The notes under the pieces were generated by a model. It was not told the DNA's origin and did no database searches. It worked only from the letters and a program-made list of their open reading frames with translations. Both the position numbers and the translations under genes were made by a program. From the NCBI GenBank assembly GCA_023421795.1, contig JAEZSO010000002.1, forward strand, positions 496,001 to 560,000: a stretch of 64,000 bases of DNA, read 5' to 3'. Each line of letters begins with the position of its first letter. Position 1 is the first letter of the stretch. The DNA is from Cyanobacteria bacterium OH_PDB_230. GTDB lineage: Bacteria; Cyanobacteriota; Vampirovibrionia; Gastranaerophilales; Gastranaerophilaceae. Below are positions 52,209 through 61,216 of this stretch, in pieces.

Positions 52209-52562
52209 ATGAAAATAGTCCCTTTATCGTTGCTTAAAGCAGAAAAAAGAGCAAAAATTGCAGAAATTATAAAAATAGATGATTCAAAGTATGCTGATGA
52301 TATGGTTAAAGTCCTCACATCCAGAGGCTTTTTCGTTGGCCAGGATATACAAATGGTAAAGAAATTAGGCAATCTATATTCTGTCAAAGCAGGTACAGAC
52401 AATCCTTTTGCCATGGGTGAAAAATTAATCAATATGATTAAAATAAATGCTGACGATATGGACGTTTTTGAAAGCGAAAAAGCGGCAAAACAGGCTTCTT
52501 CTGTTCTTACCGATATAAAACAGCTTTTTGCAAAGGTTAAAAAAGCAATCAAAAAAAATTGA
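52209..52562 (+). CDS. Small FeoA-domain-like protein
   Basis: 117 residues. The first ~80 residues have the SH3-like FeoA pattern: VPLSLLKAEKRAKIAEI, a variable loop, VKVLTSRGFFVGQDIQMVKKLG (matching the RRLLDLGFxPG block of FeoA) and a terminal strand near GEKLINMIKI. The remaining ~40 residues are a basic helix. FeoA modules bind FeoB or regulators such as DtxR, and act in iron uptake; no feoB is nearby, so the role is open. The resemblance is moderate. Confidence 0.5.
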   Translation: MKIVPLSLLKAEKRAKIAEIIKIDDSKYADDMVKVLTSRGFFVGQDIQMVKKLGNLYSVKAGTDNPFAMGEKLINMIKINADDMDVFESEKAAKQASSVLTDIKQLFAKVKKAIKKN

Positions 52563-52592
52563 CATTTAAAATACTTTTCTTAAAAGAAAAGT

Positions 52593-52970
52593 ATGATAAT
52601 AAATTTATTTAAAACAATAAAAGATTGCAGACACGAAAAAATAAGCTCTGATGTTGAAAAGGCTTATTGTCCTGACTGCGGTATGTATGTTGAAAACAAA
52701 TGGTATCTGGCAAGATGCAGCTGCTGCAATATAAAAAGAGCCAGTTATTCAAGCTTTAACAATATAAAACCGACTTCAGTTTACTGTCCTAATTGCGGTA
52801 CAAAAGAATATTATTTGGAAGAGCTTCATAATATCAATTTTATCGATATTAACTTCGCTGTAGTGAAGAAAGTGGAAGTGGCAGGACAAAATGTGTTTTC
52901 GAGAAGTCAGGTTTGGGTGGATGAAAAAGAATCAATGCCTCAGAAGCTGTTGGGGATATTAGGTGTTTAA
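52593..52970 (+). CDS. Zinc-ribbon protein with three CxxC knuckles
   Basis: 125 residues. Cysteine pairs CPDCG near 26, CSCC near 42 and CPNCG near 65, plus an early Cys-His (DCRHEK), suggest one or two zinc ribbons. The C-terminal half is a mixed alpha/beta stretch without known motifs. A palindrome (52573-52592) ends one base before the ATG and there is no clear Shine-Dalgarno. It is 30 bases downstream of the FeoA-like gene and is probably co-transcribed. Function unknown. Confidence 0.6.
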   Translation: MIINLFKTIKDCRHEKISSDVEKAYCPDCGMYVENKWYLARCSCCNIKRASYSSFNNIKPTSVYCPNCGTKEYYLEELHNINFIDINFAVVKKVEVAGQNVFSRSQVWVDEKESMPQKLLGILGV

Positions 52971-53024
52971 AAACCTTAAAACGCCCTTGAAATGATAGTA
53001 AACAGCCAATAAAAACAAGGCATT

Positions 53025-53059
53025 AAAAAAGCAACTCTTACAAGTTGCTTTTTGTTTTT
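53025..53059. terminator. Bidirectional intrinsic terminator
   Basis: An 11-bp stem AAAAAGCAACT/AGTTGCTTTTT with a six-base loop, then GTTTTTT on plus; on minus the T run follows the same stem. It separates the zinc-ribbon gene from the convergent HExxH protein gene. Confidence 0.85.
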
Positions 53060-53754
53060 TATAGATTTTCATCTTCGTATCCGGGGGATCTGAGTGGTAG
53101 ATTTTGATACCCGGGATTGGAGAAAACGGTTTTTCTTATGTATTTGTCTGAATAATCACCTTTTATGAACAATTTGCTTAAAGTTTGTTCTCTGTAGGTA
53201 AGCGGGTGCGTATTGTTTACAAGAGAAGTATCTTTTTCTAATAATTGTGTAAATACAGCTGCTTCCATTGTCCAAGCGTAGGTCTCTTCATTTAATGAAT
53301 CGAATTCATCCTGATGCAAAGCTTCATGAGATAATAGTGCTGCAAGTGCAGCTGCAGGAGCATCGGCGTGTTTTTGATTGACATAAATGTACAGCCTTGC
53401 GCCTCTTTTCCATCCTAATGCATCAAAATTAGCGTAATCAGGTTTTATTGCACCAAGATTTCTGAATTCTATTTTCATTTCTTTTTGGGTGAGATTGTTG
53501 CCCAGTATTGCATTTCTTGAAAAATTCCCTATTGTCCCTTTCATTAACTCTAAAGCATCCATTATTCTTGGTTCTTTAGTAATGTTTTTATATGTTTTGT
53601 TTAAGTCTTCAGCATTGAGTTTTGCTGTTTTTACATGCCTCTCTTGCTTAATTGATGCGTCTAGCGTGGGGTAACCCGCCGGCTTTGCCATTGCAAGTGA
53701 TATTGTCAAGCACCCACAAATCCCAGTAATCGCAAATTTCTTTTTTAAATCCAT
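53059..53754 (-). CDS. Secreted HExxH metallopeptidase-like protein
   Basis: 231 residues from the ATG at 53754, chosen because a signal peptide follows (MDLKKKFAITGICGCLTISLA, cleavage near AMA-KP); longer frames to 53862 put this segment in the interior. The mature part has LLSHEALHQDEF with HEALH at 143-147 and NEETYAW at 155-161 for a third ligand, the same pattern as the TPR protein at 20377. It is probably periplasmic and zinc-dependent. The substrate is unknown; catalytic activity is inferred from the motif only. Confidence 0.6.
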   Translation of the reverse strand: MDLKKKFAITGICGCLTISLAMAKPAGYPTLDASIKQERHVKTAKLNAEDLNKTYKNITKEPRIMDALELMKGTIGNFSRNAILGNNLTQKEMKIEFRNLGAIKPDYANFDALGWKRGARLYIYVNQKHADAPAAALAALLSHEALHQDEFDSLNEETYAWTMEAAVFTQLLEKDTSLVNNTHPLTYREQTLSKLFIKGDYSDKYIRKTVFSNPGYQNLPLRSPGYEDENL

Positions 53755-54058
53755 AGTTTCACTCTTCTTAACTGACATAAGTATATTATTACTTATTTTA
53801 TTTTCAAGGACAAATTCCCTGGTTTTTGGGTGGTTAAAAACGCCTTCTAACCCTTTCTGCATTTGAGGTACACTAAATGTTACATTTGAATGGAAACAAA
53901 TTGAAACAAAAAATAAATAAAGAATTGTATTATATTTGAATTTAATATATTCTTTTTATAACGCTTTGGATGAGAACAAGAATTTGAAAGAATTTAACTA
54001 AATTGTCTATCATTTTAAGGGGTGTATTGTTACTTCTAAATAGGTGAGAGAACAGGAA

Positions 54059-55129
54059 ATGGATCAAGAATTGAACAACAGCACATATTCGGTTGATTTA
54101 AGCTATGTAAAAACTCCTGCCGAGATTATTTATGATATGAGTATTATCCTTGATGGTGAAGATGCAAGGAACAAAAGAATTTGCTTAAAGTTAGGGAATA
54201 TTGACCTGAACCAGTCCCAAATCCTGAGCATAAAATCTTTAATCAACAGCATCAATTCGACTCTTTCTACTATAGAGACAAAGTCCTCAGCCACTGAAGG
54301 GGCTGCGATGGCTTTGGGAATTATTGTAAGTTCTCCCGGCCAACAAGCTGCACAAGTAGAGCCTGAAATGACGTATAAAACAGTAGATGAAGTCAATGCG
54401 GCGACAGAAGAAGAACAGGCGCAAGAAGTTGAAGAAGCAATCGTTCCTCAGGAATATAATGAATCTTTTGAAGAAGAAACCGAAGAAGAAATTCCTTCTA
54501 CACCGAGAGAATATGAAAAACTTGAAGACCACGAAGAAAAATCAATAGAACTTATAACAGATATGGTTTCTGACACTTCATATGCCGGGGAAATAACACT
54601 AAACATCCCAACAACAGAAGAAATTAAAGAAGAGTTAGATACGATTTTTAATTCAGAAAAAAAACTTGAGCAAATATTTGATACTACGACTATCTCCCAA
54701 ATTGAAGCACAAAGCGACTTCAGCGCCAGCTTGGAGTATGAAGAAAAAACTTACACAGAAGAAGATATAGAGCTAGAATCTTTCCCTACAAAATATATCA
54801 AACAAACAATAAGATCAGGCCAGATTATAAACTATGAAGGAAATATTGTTGTTGTAGGAGATTGCCATCCGGGCTCAGAAATTATTGCCGCCGGTGATAT
54901 CACTGTTTGGGGCGTTCTAAGCGGGATTGCTCATGCCGGTTCTCTAGGCAATGAAAGAGCAAGAGTCAGAGCTTTAAAAATGAATGCTATTCAACTAAGA
55001 ATTGCACAGTGCTACGCAAGAAGACCTGATTCTCTGAACACGGTCTTCGTAGAAAAAACAAATGTCTTTACGCCGGAAGAAGCAAGAATAGTAAACGGCG
55101 AAATTGTTATCTTTAAAATCAATGATTAA
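54059..55129 (+). CDS. minC: Septum-site inhibitor MinC with acidic insert
   Basis: 356 residues from the ATG at 54059; a GTG at 54044 is upstream in frame but has no ribosome site. The N-terminal ~95 residues are an inhibitory-domain-like alpha/beta region. Residues ~95-235 are a strongly acidic insert (many Glu, with Pro and Thr), which makes the protein longer than the usual ~230 residues. The C-terminal beta-helix (from ~240) has IRSGQIINYEGNIVVVGDCHPGSEIIAAGDITVWGVLSG and AHAGSLGN, the MinD-binding signature. MinC blocks FtsZ assembly at the poles. First gene of minCDE. Confidence 0.88.
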   Translation: MDQELNNSTYSVDLSYVKTPAEIIYDMSIILDGEDARNKRICLKLGNIDLNQSQILSIKSLINSINSTLSTIETKSSATEGAAMALGIIVSSPGQQAAQVEPEMTYKTVDEVNAATEEEQAQEVEEAIVPQEYNESFEEETEEEIPSTPREYEKLEDHEEKSIELITDMVSDTSYAGEITLNIPTTEEIKEELDTIFNSEKKLEQIFDTTTISQIEAQSDFSASLEYEEKTYTEEDIELESFPTKYIKQTIRSGQIINYEGNIVVVGDCHPGSEIIAAGDITVWGVLSGIAHAGSLGNERARVRALKMNAIQLRIAQCYARRPDSLNTVFVEKTNVFTPEEARIVNGEIVIFKIND

Positions 55130-55143
55130 AGGAGTGGATATTA

Positions 55144-55950
55144 ATGAGTGGTAGAGTAATAGTAATTACTTCAGGCAAGGGTGGTGTTGGAAAAACAACC
55201 ACGAGCGCTAATATAGGAACTGCTTTGGCAAAAGGCGGTTCGTCAGTTGTTCTTATTGATACAGATATCGGATTGAGAAACCTTGATTTACTTTTGGGTT
55301 TGGAAAATAGGATTGTTTACACGCTTGTTGATGTCGTAGAAGAGCGTTGCAAGTTAAAACAGGCACTCGTAAAAGACAAGAAAAACCCGAATCTTTGTTT
55401 GTTAGCAGCTGCTCAAACAAGAGATAAATCAGCAGTAGATCCTGATCAATTAAAGTCAATTACAGAAGAATTAAAAGAAGACTTTGATTTTGTACTTGTT
55501 GATTGCCCTGCAGGTATAGAACAAGGATTCCAAACGGCAGTTTCAGGTGCTTCTGAGGCAATAGTCGTTACAACTCCTGAGATGTCAGCTGTAAGAGATG
55601 CAGACAGAATCATCGGCCTATTGGAAGCCAGAGAAGAAATTACTTCTTACAAGTTGCTTTTAAACAGGGTAAGACCTAATTTAATAAAAAGTAACGACAT
55701 GATGAGCGTTGATGATGTTGTTGACATATTGTCCTGCTCTCTAATAGGTATAATACCTGAAGATACAGGCATAATCACATCCACCAACAGAGGTGAACCG
55801 ATTGTTAATTCAGAAAAATCACTTGCCGGTAAGGCATATATGAATGTAGCAAAAAGAATTCAAGGGGAAGAAGTTCCCTTCCTGGACATAGATGAGCCTA
55901 AAGGCTTAGTTGCAAAAATCAAAAAGTTTTTTGCTGGGATGAAAGGGTAG
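55144..55950 (+). CDS. minD: Septum-site ATPase MinD
   Basis: 268 residues. The deviant Walker A ITSGKGGVGKTTTSANIG opens the chain; VVLIDTDIGLRNLDLLLGLENR, FVLVDCPAGIEQGF and VVTTPEMSAVRDADRIIGLL are the ParA/MinD signatures. The C-terminus LVAKIKKFFAGMKG is an amphipathic membrane-targeting helix. It recruits MinC and is stimulated by MinE, both encoded alongside. GGAG precedes the ATG by a few bases. Confidence 0.96.
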   Translation: MSGRVIVITSGKGGVGKTTTSANIGTALAKGGSSVVLIDTDIGLRNLDLLLGLENRIVYTLVDVVEERCKLKQALVKDKKNPNLCLLAAAQTRDKSAVDPDQLKSITEELKEDFDFVLVDCPAGIEQGFQTAVSGASEAIVVTTPEMSAVRDADRIIGLLEAREEITSYKLLLNRVRPNLIKSNDMMSVDDVVDILSCSLIGIIPEDTGIITSTNRGEPIVNSEKSLAGKAYMNVAKRIQGEEVPFLDIDEPKGLVAKIKKFFAGMKG

Positions 55951-55956
55951 GGAATT

Positions 55957-56526
55957 ATGAAAGATATTTTAGCTGAATTATATAATAAGGTTGTTTGCTT
56001 CTTTCAAAATGAAAAAAGTGATAATTCAAAAGAGGTGGCTCAAAATAGACTCAAACTTGTTCTTATGCATGACAGAACAAAGTTAGATCCTCTTACTCTT
56101 GAAAAAATGAGATATGAAATTATTGATGTTATCTCCAGATATGTGGTGATTGATAAAGAACTTTTGGAACTTAACTTGGCCTCAGAAGGGAATTCTATGG
56201 CGTTAATGCTGAATATACCTGTACTGAGAGCTAAAACAGAAGAAGAACTTGAGCTCGAAGCTCAAAGAGCCGCGGAAGAAGAAATCCAAGAGGAAGAAGA
56301 AACCATAAAAGAAGATTATGATGATGAGCTAGATGCGGCATTGGATTCTGAGGATATGGAATACGAGCTTCCGGATGAAGCAAAAGAAAATGAAGAAGAA
56401 GAAAAAACAGAAGAATTATTGGAAACTGAAGAAAATGTAAACGAAGTTTCAGATAATGAATCGGAAGAACAAGAAGAAGAAAACCCGGAAGAAGAAGAAA
56501 AAACTGATAAAAAAAATAAAAAATAA
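55957..56526 (+). CDS. minE: Cell-division topological specificity factor MinE with long acidic tail
   Basis: 189 residues. Residues 1-90 match MinE: an N-terminal helix, then AQNRLKLVLMHDRTKLDPLTLEKMRYEIIDVISRYVVIDKELLEL, the anti-MinCD helix and dimer beta sheet. MinE normally ends near 90; here residues ~92-189 add a highly acidic Glu/Asp stretch ending in KTDKKNKK. It stimulates MinD ATPase and drives pole-to-pole oscillation. A matching acidic insert in MinC suggests a shared adaptation. Six bases separate it from minD. A terminator follows. Confidence 0.9.
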   Translation: MKDILAELYNKVVCFFQNEKSDNSKEVAQNRLKLVLMHDRTKLDPLTLEKMRYEIIDVISRYVVIDKELLELNLASEGNSMALMLNIPVLRAKTEEELELEAQRAAEEEIQEEEETIKEDYDDELDAALDSEDMEYELPDEAKENEEEEKTEELLETEENVNEVSDNESEEQEEENPEEEEKTDKKNKK

Positions 56527-56569
56527 AATATTCTGTAACATCTTCTAATTAAGTAATAAAGAGACATTG

Positions 56570-56610
56570 AAGCATTTTAACTAAAAAATTGGTTAAAATG
56601 CTTTATTTAT
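56570..56610 (+). terminator. Terminator of minCDE
   Basis: A 12-bp stem AAGCATTTTAAC/GTTAAAATGCTT with a ten-base loop, followed by TATTTATAG. It separates the min operon from the tRNA-fMet gene. Confidence 0.7.
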
Positions 56611-56613
56611 AGG

Positions 56614-56643
56614 TTGATAAATAAAATTTAGCATGCATAATAA
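56614..56643 (+). promoter_or_regulatory. Candidate tRNA-fMet promoter
   Basis: TTGATA at 56614-56619 and TAATAA at 56638-56643 are separated by 18 bases; a further TAATAT lies at 56644-56649. It is the only promoter-like sequence before the tRNA. Confidence 0.4.
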
Positions 56644-56658
56644 TAATATAGAGATTAA

Positions 56659-58431
<1,773 letters not shown>

Positions 58432-58432
58432 C

Positions 58433-59089
58433 TTATAATCCCTTTTTTATATTTTCCCTGTATTCTTCAATTTGAATTGGGCTTGGAAGCTTGATTTTCG
58501 TAATCCATTTTGCAGTTATTTCAATATCTAGATTGTATTTAGCTGGATTTTTTAATCTAGAAACAATTTCATCAAAAACATCATAAGAATATTTTCTAAC
58601 TTTAATCTTTTTGCTGCTATGGTCAAGATATGAAAAGTTATTATCATCTTTAATACAAAGGTCTTTCATCATATTTGAAGCCGATGATGACGAATAGCCT
58701 TTTTTATCTTTAGTAAAAATCTGAAATAATTCTGCAATATGTCCTGTAAATATATAAAAGTCCAGATGTCTGTTTAGAGATTTTACGGTTATGGCATCTG
58801 TTCTTAAACTATCTCTAGATATTTTACAAGCTGGTCTTGTCTCATCTATAGTCTGTTTCCTTATTTCGTTAATTAAGGCTCCTGAAGTCTCAAGTAATCT
58901 GTCAATTTTACTGTTTTGATTTTCGACTGTAGTTTGGAGATTAGACATTTTGATGTTAAAAAAATCCCAAGCTTCTTTTGGCACATAAGCACCATTGTCC
59001 TCTCTAAGTTCGTCGACGAATTTTTCTTCAAGTGAATCTTTCACTTGCTTTGCTTGATTAATGTTAATAATTTTTTCGTGATTTTCCAT
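58433..59089 (-). CDS. Hypothetical coiled-coil protein next to the recombinase
   Basis: 218 residues, not recognised. A charged N-terminus is followed by a coiled-coil segment (about 48-80, FNIKMSNLQTTVENQNSKID), then a mixed domain with Ser-rich YSSSSASNMMKD near 135. There are no membrane helices. GAGGAG seven bases before the ATG is strong. Its stop lies one base before the recombinase ATG, so the two are coupled. This suggests a recombinase accessory role, for example a directionality or DNA-bridging factor, but nothing in the sequence proves it. Confidence 0.6.
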   Translation of the reverse strand: MENHEKIININQAKQVKDSLEEKFVDELREDNGAYVPKEAWDFFNIKMSNLQTTVENQNSKIDRLLETSGALINEIRKQTIDETRPACKISRDSLRTDAITVKSLNRHLDFYIFTGHIAELFQIFTKDKKGYSSSSASNMMKDLCIKDDNNFSYLDHSSKKIKVRKYSYDVFDEIVSRLKNPAKYNLDIEITAKWITKIKLPSPIQIEEYRENIKKGL

Positions 59090-59112
59090 AAGTACTCCTC
59101 TTTGTTATTAAA

Positions 59113-59478
59113 TTAATTTGCTTTTTTATGTAAATCGGATTTGGTTTCTACGTAGCTTTTTGCCACATTGCCTAAAAATTCTGATAAACGTTTTTTCTCA
59201 AATTCTGAAAAATTAACATCAGGTAAATATCTACATAAGAATGCATCTACTTCAGATTGTTCTTGAGGGATTTCGTTTATGTCTTCATAAAACCAACTAA
59301 TTGGTTTTTTATATAGTTTGGCAAATTTAGGTAATTCTTTTTCTGCATCAACTTTTCTTGCGCCTTTTTCAATTAAACTGATTTTTCCTTGGTCTAAATC
59401 TAGAACAGGAGCTACATCTTTTTGGTCAAGACCTGCCTCTATTCTTGCTTGTTTGAGTTTTTCTCCTAAGTTAAACAT
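59113..59478 (-). CDS. XRE-family repressor
   Basis: 121 residues. The N-terminal HTH domain has LGEKLKQARIEAGLDQKDVAPVLDLDQGKISLIEKGARK, a standard Cro/CI-type helix-turn-helix, and the C-terminal half is helical (LCRYLPDVNFSEFEKKRLSEFLGN), probably for dimerisation. No LexA-like protease motif is seen. It reads leftwards from a divergent promoter region with palindromes, and likely controls the rightward excisionase operon and itself. Confidence 0.8.
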   Translation of the reverse strand: MFNLGEKLKQARIEAGLDQKDVAPVLDLDQGKISLIEKGARKVDAEKELPKFAKLYKKPISWFYEDINEIPQEQSEVDAFLCRYLPDVNFSEFEKKRLSEFLGNVAKSYVETKSDLHKKAN

Positions 59479-59510
59479 TTTTCATGTCTCCATATATCAT
59501 ATGCTATTAC

Positions 59511-59576
59511 CATATAATCACATATTGACACAATTGTCAATCTCTATTAAAGTATATTTAAATACGATTATCGTAT
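59511..59576. promoter_or_regulatory. Divergent promoter with two palindromic operators (switch region)
   Basis: An inverted repeat TTGACA-CAAT-TGTCAA (59525-59540) supplies a perfect -35 box on both strands. Rightward, TAAAGT at 59548-59553 is 17 bases on; leftward, TATATG at 59516-59511 is 18 bases on. A second palindrome ATACGA-TTA-TCGTAT is at 59562-59576. A dimeric repressor on the first site would block both promoters. Confidence 0.6.
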
Positions 59577-59602
59577 ATTTACATAAAAATGGAGATAAAT
59601 AA

Positions 59603-59773
59603 ATGGAAAAACAACAAATTATTACGACCGAAGAAGCTTCAAAAATCCTTTACGTTACACCTTACACAATCAGGGAGTATATCAAAAAAGGAATGCTGAA
59701 AGCTAAAAAGCTAGGTAAGCAGTATTTAATTTCTAGAAAAGAAGTCGAAAATCTGCTTCAAGAACTCATATAG
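59603..59773 (+). CDS. Excisionase-like helix-turn-helix protein
   Basis: 56 residues, matching the short MerR/excisionase-type DNA-binding domain (helix-turn-helix 17 family): TTEEASKILYVTPYTIREYIKKGMLKAKKLGKQYLISRKEVENLL. The pattern, two helices with a wing (KKLGKQYLI), is typical of phage and ICE excisionases. GGAG nine bases before the ATG. First gene right of the switch; it may steer recombinase direction or act as a regulator. Confidence 0.75.
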   Translation: MEKQQIITTEEASKILYVTPYTIREYIKKGMLKAKKLGKQYLISRKEVENLLQELI

Positions 59774-59784
59774 GGGGTTAACCT

Positions 59785-59922
59785 ATGAAAAAAGACTTGC
59801 CGAAACTTAAAGTTATTTATTGTAAAAATCCCATGCCAGAGGATTTGAAAGCCGAAAAATACATCAAGTTTCTAAAACATTTAGTAAAAGTATTTAAAGA
59901 ACAGGAGGTTAGAAATGGCTAG
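59785..59922 (+). CDS. Small 45-residue basic protein
   Basis: A short ORF with AGGGGG about seven bases before its ATG, starting MKKDLPKLKVIYCKNPMPED and ending in a lysine-rich helix. It overlaps the next gene by eight bases. No family recognised; it is supported by its position in a tightly packed operon. Confidence 0.45.
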   Translation: MKKDLPKLKVIYCKNPMPEDLKAEKYIKFLKHLVKVFKEQEVRNG

Positions 59923-60358
59923 AAAATACAACACAAGGATTATCAAAAGAAATTATTCTTATCTGCTAAGTGAAATAGCAGAACTCTACAATGTCCACAT
60001 TCGGACGGTAAGACAATGGGTGAAAGAAGGTTTAGAAATTGTAGAGGGTCTTTATCCATACCTAGTAAACGGCAAATGTCTAAAAGAGTTTTTAGATAAG
60101 AGGCAAAATAAAAGAAAAATTAAGCTACAAGAAAATCAAATGTATTGCGTAAAGTGCAAAAAAGAGGTTGAGCCTTTGAATAATAGTGTTTCAATTGTTT
60201 ATTCTGGAAAAACTATAGGTAATGGCATAAAAGACTTTTTAATTAAGGGGATTTGCCCAATCTGCCTTACCAACATAAACAGACTATCAAATGATAATAA
60301 GTTAAATATAGTCAAGGCTAATTTTAAGGTTATAGAGGAGGTTCAAAAATGCAGTTAG
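59915..60358 (+). CDS. HTH and zinc-ribbon protein
   Basis: 147 residues. The N-terminus has an HTH (SYLLSEIAELYNVHIRTVRQWVKEGLEIVEG), with KCLKEFL as in excisionase/MerR-like modules. The C-terminal part has CVKCKKE and CPICL, a four-cysteine zinc ribbon. It looks like a mobile-element regulator or DNA-binding adaptor. AGGAGG with seven bases spacing makes a very good ribosome site. It overlaps the ParB-like gene by ten bases. Confidence 0.65.
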   Translation: MARKYNTRIIKRNYSYLLSEIAELYNVHIRTVRQWVKEGLEIVEGLYPYLVNGKCLKEFLDKRQNKRKIKLQENQMYCVKCKKEVEPLNNSVSIVYSGKTIGNGIKDFLIKGICPICLTNINRLSNDNKLNIVKANFKVIEEVQKCS

Positions 60359-61140
60359 TAGATGTAGATGAAATTATTGTTAAAAATCGCAAGAGAAGTC
60401 TTCAAGATGTCTCAGAACTCGTTGAAAGTATAAAAGAACTTGGTTTGTTAAATCCCATTACTTTAAACAAGGATATGACTTTGATTGCAGGATATCATCG
60501 ATTGCAGGCATGTAAGGAATTAAATTGTAATAAGATTTCAGCAGTAATAATTGATGTGGATGAGATTAAATCCGAATTAATTGAAATTGATGAAAACATA
60601 ATTCGTAAAGACTTAACTACACTTGAAAGAGCTGAACAGCTAAAAAGAAGAAAAGAGCTTTATGAAAAAGTAAATCCTGAGAGTTCTTCTGATTATGTTA
60701 AAGCTCAAAATTTACCAAAGCGAAATAATTTCGTCTTGGGGAAAGAGCAAAAAAGCTTCACAAAAGATACAGCATTAAAAACTGGCAAGTCTCAACGTTC
60801 TATTCAACAAGACATCCAAATTGCAAATAATATTTCTGAAGAAGTCAAAGCAGAAATAAAAGGGACAGAGTTTGAAAACAAAAAAACGGCTTTGCTTCAA
60901 ATTGCAAAAGCTCCAATAGAAAAACAATCAGGAGTATTTGAGCGATTAAATAGTAAAGACTCAATAATTGAACACAAAGAATTGAGTCCAGCTTACAAGG
61001 TTGATTTTGTCCTTAGAAAAGTAGTTGTAGATGATGCTTGGCTTGATTTACCAACTGATTACAACATGGACGAATCTTGCTATTCAAAGATGTATTGGGA
61101 TGCAAATTCCTATTCAAAACAAAGAGTAAATATATGTTAG
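60349..61140 (+). CDS. ParB/Srx-like DNA-binding protein
   Basis: 263 residues. The N-terminal ParB/sulfiredoxin-like domain includes LVESIKELGLLNPITLNKDMTLIAGYHRLQACKEL (GYHRLQA is the GxxR-type ParB CTPase motif), and IDENIIRKDLTTLERAEQLKRRKELY continues the pattern. A KTGKSQRSIQQDIQIAN helix-turn-helix follows, and the C-terminal ~80 residues are unassigned. It may bind island DNA for stability or regulation. No ParA is nearby, so a segregation role is not assured. Confidence 0.75.
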   Translation: MQLVDVDEIIVKNRKRSLQDVSELVESIKELGLLNPITLNKDMTLIAGYHRLQACKELNCNKISAVIIDVDEIKSELIEIDENIIRKDLTTLERAEQLKRRKELYEKVNPESSSDYVKAQNLPKRNNFVLGKEQKSFTKDTALKTGKSQRSIQQDIQIANNISEEVKAEIKGTEFENKKTALLQIAKAPIEKQSGVFERLNSKDSIIEHKELSPAYKVDFVLRKVVVDDAWLDLPTDYNMDESCYSKMYWDANSYSKQRVNIC

Positions 61141-61216
61141 CAGGAAAAGCATTAATCATGTTTTCAAGTTCTATCGTGAATATGTATAAGTAAAAATAAC
61201 AGAAAGCAGGTAAAAG

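Noticed and set aside
61134..61193. A 19-codon ORF starting inside the end of the ParB-like gene
   Set aside because: Too short, with no ribosome site and no independent support.
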